DNA of 8,607 bases, from contig CANNLB010000059.1 in the NCBI GenBank assembly GCA_947505565.1, positions 1 through 8,607 of the forward strand, given 5' to 3'. Below, piece by piece: positions 6,756 through 8,607 of the stretch. The DNA is from Acidobacteriota bacterium (lineage in GTDB: Bacteria > Acidobacteriota > Terriglobia > Bryobacterales > Bryobacteraceae). The translations under genes were made by a program, and so were the position numbers. How positions within the stretch are numbered: position 1 is the stretch's first letter; the number at the start of each line of letters is the position of its first letter. The notes below the pieces were generated by a model. That model saw only the letters and a program-made list of their open reading frames with translations, was not told the DNA's origin and did no database searches.

Positions 6756-7628
6756 TTAGGATAACGCAGCCTTTTGCGCCGTCCGCGCCGAGGCACCGTG
6801 CAGCGCCGCCTTTTCGATTAGTTTCCAATAATAAGCCGGTGATCCACGCCTCCAGACACCGCAACCGGTTAGCCTCAAACCCGTTGGCCGCCAGCGCGAC
6901 GATCGGCGCCTGCTGGTTCTGCCCCCTCCTCGCCGTTTTCGACAATTCGCACCGCGCAACCCATCCGCTCTGGGCCACCAGTCCACTTCTGTAGCGTCAA
7001 CGGCCGATGAATCACGCCAACCCGATTCCCCATTCCAGTGGTGCCGTCTTCCCGTTTGCAGGTAGCAGGACGGCCCAATTGATCCCCGATCTGGCTCCGC
7101 GCTCTGCCCGCCTCTGCCGAAAGCCAACCATTCACCACCGCCCGGTCGATGCCACCTTCCCAAGCCGCTAGGGCTGCCGCATCCTGAACTCGCCGCCCTG
7201 GGCCCGGTCGCGAAGCGACCACCGCTATCGACTCAGAGGGGCGCGTTTTAGTGCACTGGATCACCCGAAACGCCAAATCGCACCAAACGTCGACTTCTCC
7301 TCTGGTTTGCTCTCCACTCCTAAATATCGGCCTCCTCGCTGTTTGGTGTGGGTAAGGCCGGATAGAGCGGAGCGGCAGCGTTAGACGGTTTGAGTTGCGG
7401 CGCCGGCTGGAATCCAGGGACCTCGGAGTGTGTGGTTTTCCTGTACGGGTTTGAACAGGGCCGCGACAGCATCGCCATCGCGGCGGTGGGCCCGTCATTG
7501 CCACGGCCGACCTCGGGGCCAAGCACGCTTACTCGCCCTTCGCTTGCGAAGTTTTGACCGGCGATTCTACCCACGCAAACAGTGAAGAGCCTGTTTTCTT
7601 GAAGCCGAAGTAATATTCTCACATCACC
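6756..7628 (-). pseudogene. Decayed hybrid histidine kinase/response regulator (HATPase plus receiver remnants)
   Basis: No single open frame covers this stretch, but kinase and receiver motifs occur in correct order across the three minus frames. They are: GD (7628-7623) with ILLRLQEN (7616-7593), resembling the HATPase N-box GDxxRxxQILLNLxGN; NFASEGRVSV (7553-7524), like KFTSEGxVxV; ALFKPVQ (7461-7441), like LFxPFxQ; RGGRYLGVESKPEEKSTFGA (about 7332-7276), the usual MGGxIGVxSxPGxGSTFxF end of a HATPase domain; VDWWPRADG (6986-6960), like MDxQMPxMDG with the phospho-acceptor Asp at 6983-6981; PIVALAANGFEANRLRCLEA (6906-6847), matching PIVALTANAFExDRxRCLxA; and YYWKLIEKAAL, like DYLSKPIRKxxL, ending at TAA 6758-6756. 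Frame changes and in-frame stops separate the pieces, so no functional protein is made. The HisKA/sensor portion upstream of the HATPase is missing; sequence beyond about 7640 belongs to the Lrp remnant. In life it would have been a signalling kinase, possibly co-transcribed with the CYTH gene. Confidence 0.8.
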
Positions 7629-7662
7629 GGTACGTCCTTCCCGTGACGACGGCGTCGACTAG

Positions 7663-8041
7663 ATGATTCACGCACAGCTGGACCAACTTCCGGAGAGGAT
7701 TCTGGCCGAACTCCGAGCCGATGCGCGGGTCTCCCCCGCGGCCCACGCCGAACGGGTCCGGCGTCTGGAGGAATCCGGCGTCATCATGAACCCGTCGCGC
7801 CTCAGCAAACGCCTCACTGCGCTTGCCGGCGAACTCGCCGAGGTCCTGAAATGCCATCGCTGAACCGGCTATGAATCCTTGTACCCGCAAAGTGCGGGTC
7901 GAAGCGGTCGCCGATCTGCAAAAGCTGATTGACGGCCTCACTCCGTTCGGCATGATCTCCTCCTCGCTGATTCTCTCCGTTCCGGCGGAGCGCAGCACCC
8001 AGAATGTGACACGATTGGGGAAACATCATGAAAGTCACTGA
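7663..8041 (+). pseudogene. Decayed Lrp/AsnC-family transcriptional regulator
   Basis: The first frame (7663-7863, 66 codons) begins with LDQLPERILAELRADARVS, an Lrp/AsnC N-terminus. It then jumps to AERVRRLEESGVI, the end of the winged-helix domain, with the intervening helix-turn-helix residues (usually LAxLARRVGLSPPAV) deleted. A second deletion removes most of the effector domain: after NPSRLSKRLTAL the text resumes at ELAEVLKCHR, followed by a stop. The remainder continues in another frame from about 7871: VRVEAVADLQKLIDGLTPFG, then SSLILSVPAER, which is the C-terminal part of the RAM/AsnC ligand domain. A normal member is about 150-160 aa; here the DNA-binding helix and much of the dimer/ligand domain are gone, so it cannot be functional. 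The shifted frame ends at 8041, overlapping the next gene's start. The family normally senses amino acids and often regulates a neighbouring gene. Confidence 0.85.
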
Positions 8042-8607
8042 TCGACGCTCCTTCCTTTCCGCACTGCCCGCGGCGATGCTCCTCACCGCCGCCCCTAGCC
8101 TGCCCAACCGCCCCAAGGTTCCCGGCACGTTGAGTCTGCGCGCCCGTCGCCGCACGAAGGGCGACGGCCCCACCGAAAAGATCGTCCAGTGGCCGGTCAC
8201 CCGCACCGCCATCATCATTTGCGACATGTGGGACGCGCATACCTGTGGCCTATCCGCCCAGCGCGTCGGGCTCATGGCCCCCCGCATGAATCAAATCGTC
8301 AGCGCAGCCCGGAGCCTCGGCGTGATGATCATCCATGCCCCTAGCGACACCATGAAGTTCTACGAAGGCACCCCCTTCCGCGAACGTATGAAGCTCGCCC
8401 CCACCGCCGCCTCGCCCTTTCCCATCATCAATCGTTGCCCCCGCGTCCCGTTGGAGGAACGCGAATTTCCCATCGACGACTCCGCCGGCGGCTGCGACGA
8501 TCCTGTTGTTAAGAAGGAGACCGGCCCGCCCTACCCTTGGACCCGGCAGCACCCCGCTATCGACATTATCGGTTACGACGGAGTAAGTGAAAGCGGGCAG
8601 GAGGTCT
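8028..8607 (+). CDS. Tat-exported cysteine hydrolase, isochorismatase superfamily (5' part)
   Basis: 193 codons are visible from the ATG at 8028; the gene runs off the window. GGGG lies 7 nt upstream of the start. A twin-arginine signal is present (D5-R-R-S-F-L10) with a hydrophobic stretch LPAAMLLTAAPSL, so export as a folded protein is likely. The hydrolase domain starts near residue 60: TAIIICDMWDAHTC contains the first catalytic aspartate (D66) of the Asp-Lys-Cys triad and a D69-x-H71 pair that resembles the nicotinamidase metal site. ARSLGVMIIHAPSD (94-107) is the following beta strand. FPIDDSAGGCDD (147-158) and YPWTRQHPAIDI (169-180) are inserts I associate with a large-insert branch found in Planctomycetota and Acidobacteriota. 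The catalytic lysine and cysteine would lie beyond the window, so activity and substrate (amide or ester hydrolysis) cannot be judged. Upstream lies the Lrp remnant, which may once have regulated it. Confidence 0.85.
   Translation, partial: MKVTDRRSFLSALPAAMLLTAAPSLPNRPKVPGTLSLRARRRTKGDGPTEKIVQWPVTRTAIIICDMWDAHTCGLSAQRVGLMAPRMNQIVSAARSLGVMIIHAPSDTMKFYEGTPFRERMKLAPTAASPFPIINRCPRVPLEEREFPIDDSAGGCDDPVVKKETGPPYPWTRQHPAIDIIGYDGVSESGQEV

Noticed and set aside
6875..7522. Minus-strand open frame of 215 codons
   Set aside because: It crosses between HATPase and receiver remnants that are mostly in other frames; the Arg/Pro-rich text has no coherent domain and is pseudogene read-through.
7320..7622. 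Minus-strand 100-codon open frame as a separate small gene
   Set aside because: Its start matches the HATPase N-box region and its end is out-of-frame sequence; it is better explained as part of the kinase pseudogene.
6756..8041. Mobile element or CRISPR array responsible for the gene-poor stretch
   Set aside because: No transposase motifs, terminal inverted repeats, direct repeats or spaced repeat units are visible; decayed genes explain the region.
7814..8552. Minus-strand open frames (7814-8287, 8250-8552) as real genes
   Set aside because: They are antisense to the Lrp remnant and the Tat hydrolase and have glycine/arginine-rich shadow composition.

Overview
GC-rich bacterial window (about 60% G+C by eye), chromosomal in character. 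The combination of a MoxR / DUF58 / BatA-like / double-VWA operon, a class IV (CYTH) cyclase-type protein and a Tat-exported cysteine hydrolase of the isochorismatase superfamily suggests an Acidobacteriota genome (Bryobacterales/Solibacter-like), with Planctomycetota or Verrucomicrobiota as alternatives. This placement is inferred from protein style, not from a marker gene.

Layout. (1) 5448 down to 8, minus strand: a four-gene operon in the order MoxR AAA+ ATPase, DUF58, BatA-like membrane protein, membrane protein with two von Willebrand factor A domains. The junctions are a 9-nt gap, TAG immediately followed by ATG, and an ATGA overlap, so translation is probably coupled. The last gene stops at 8-10, where I would expect the family to continue. 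The stop looks like a frameshift, and the rest of the protein may lie beyond the window. (2) 6028-5600, minus strand: a one-TM small protein of unknown function with its own candidate promoter, a good Shine-Dalgarno and a hairpin/T-tract terminator that separates it from the MoxR operon. (3) 6750-6181, minus strand: a CYTH-domain protein. (4) 6756-8041: about 1.3 kb without an intact gene. It holds two decayed genes head to head. On the minus strand is a hybrid histidine kinase/response regulator whose HATPase and receiver motifs can be followed in the right order through several frames. On the plus strand is an Lrp/AsnC regulator with two internal deletions and a frameshift. (5) 8028 to the window end, plus strand: the 5' part of a Tat-signal isochorismatase-like hydrolase.

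How they work together. MoxR ATPases of this type are thought to act as chaperones or remodelling factors for VWA-domain partners. DUF58, the BatA-like protein and the double-VWA protein would be those partners, the last two anchored in the inner membrane. The target is not evident from the sequence. The most notable points are the two co-located pseudogenes, the apparent frameshift in the VWA protein and the loss of the metal-binding (MIDAS) residues in the BatA-like protein. I do not see a clearly new defence, mobile or biosynthetic system.
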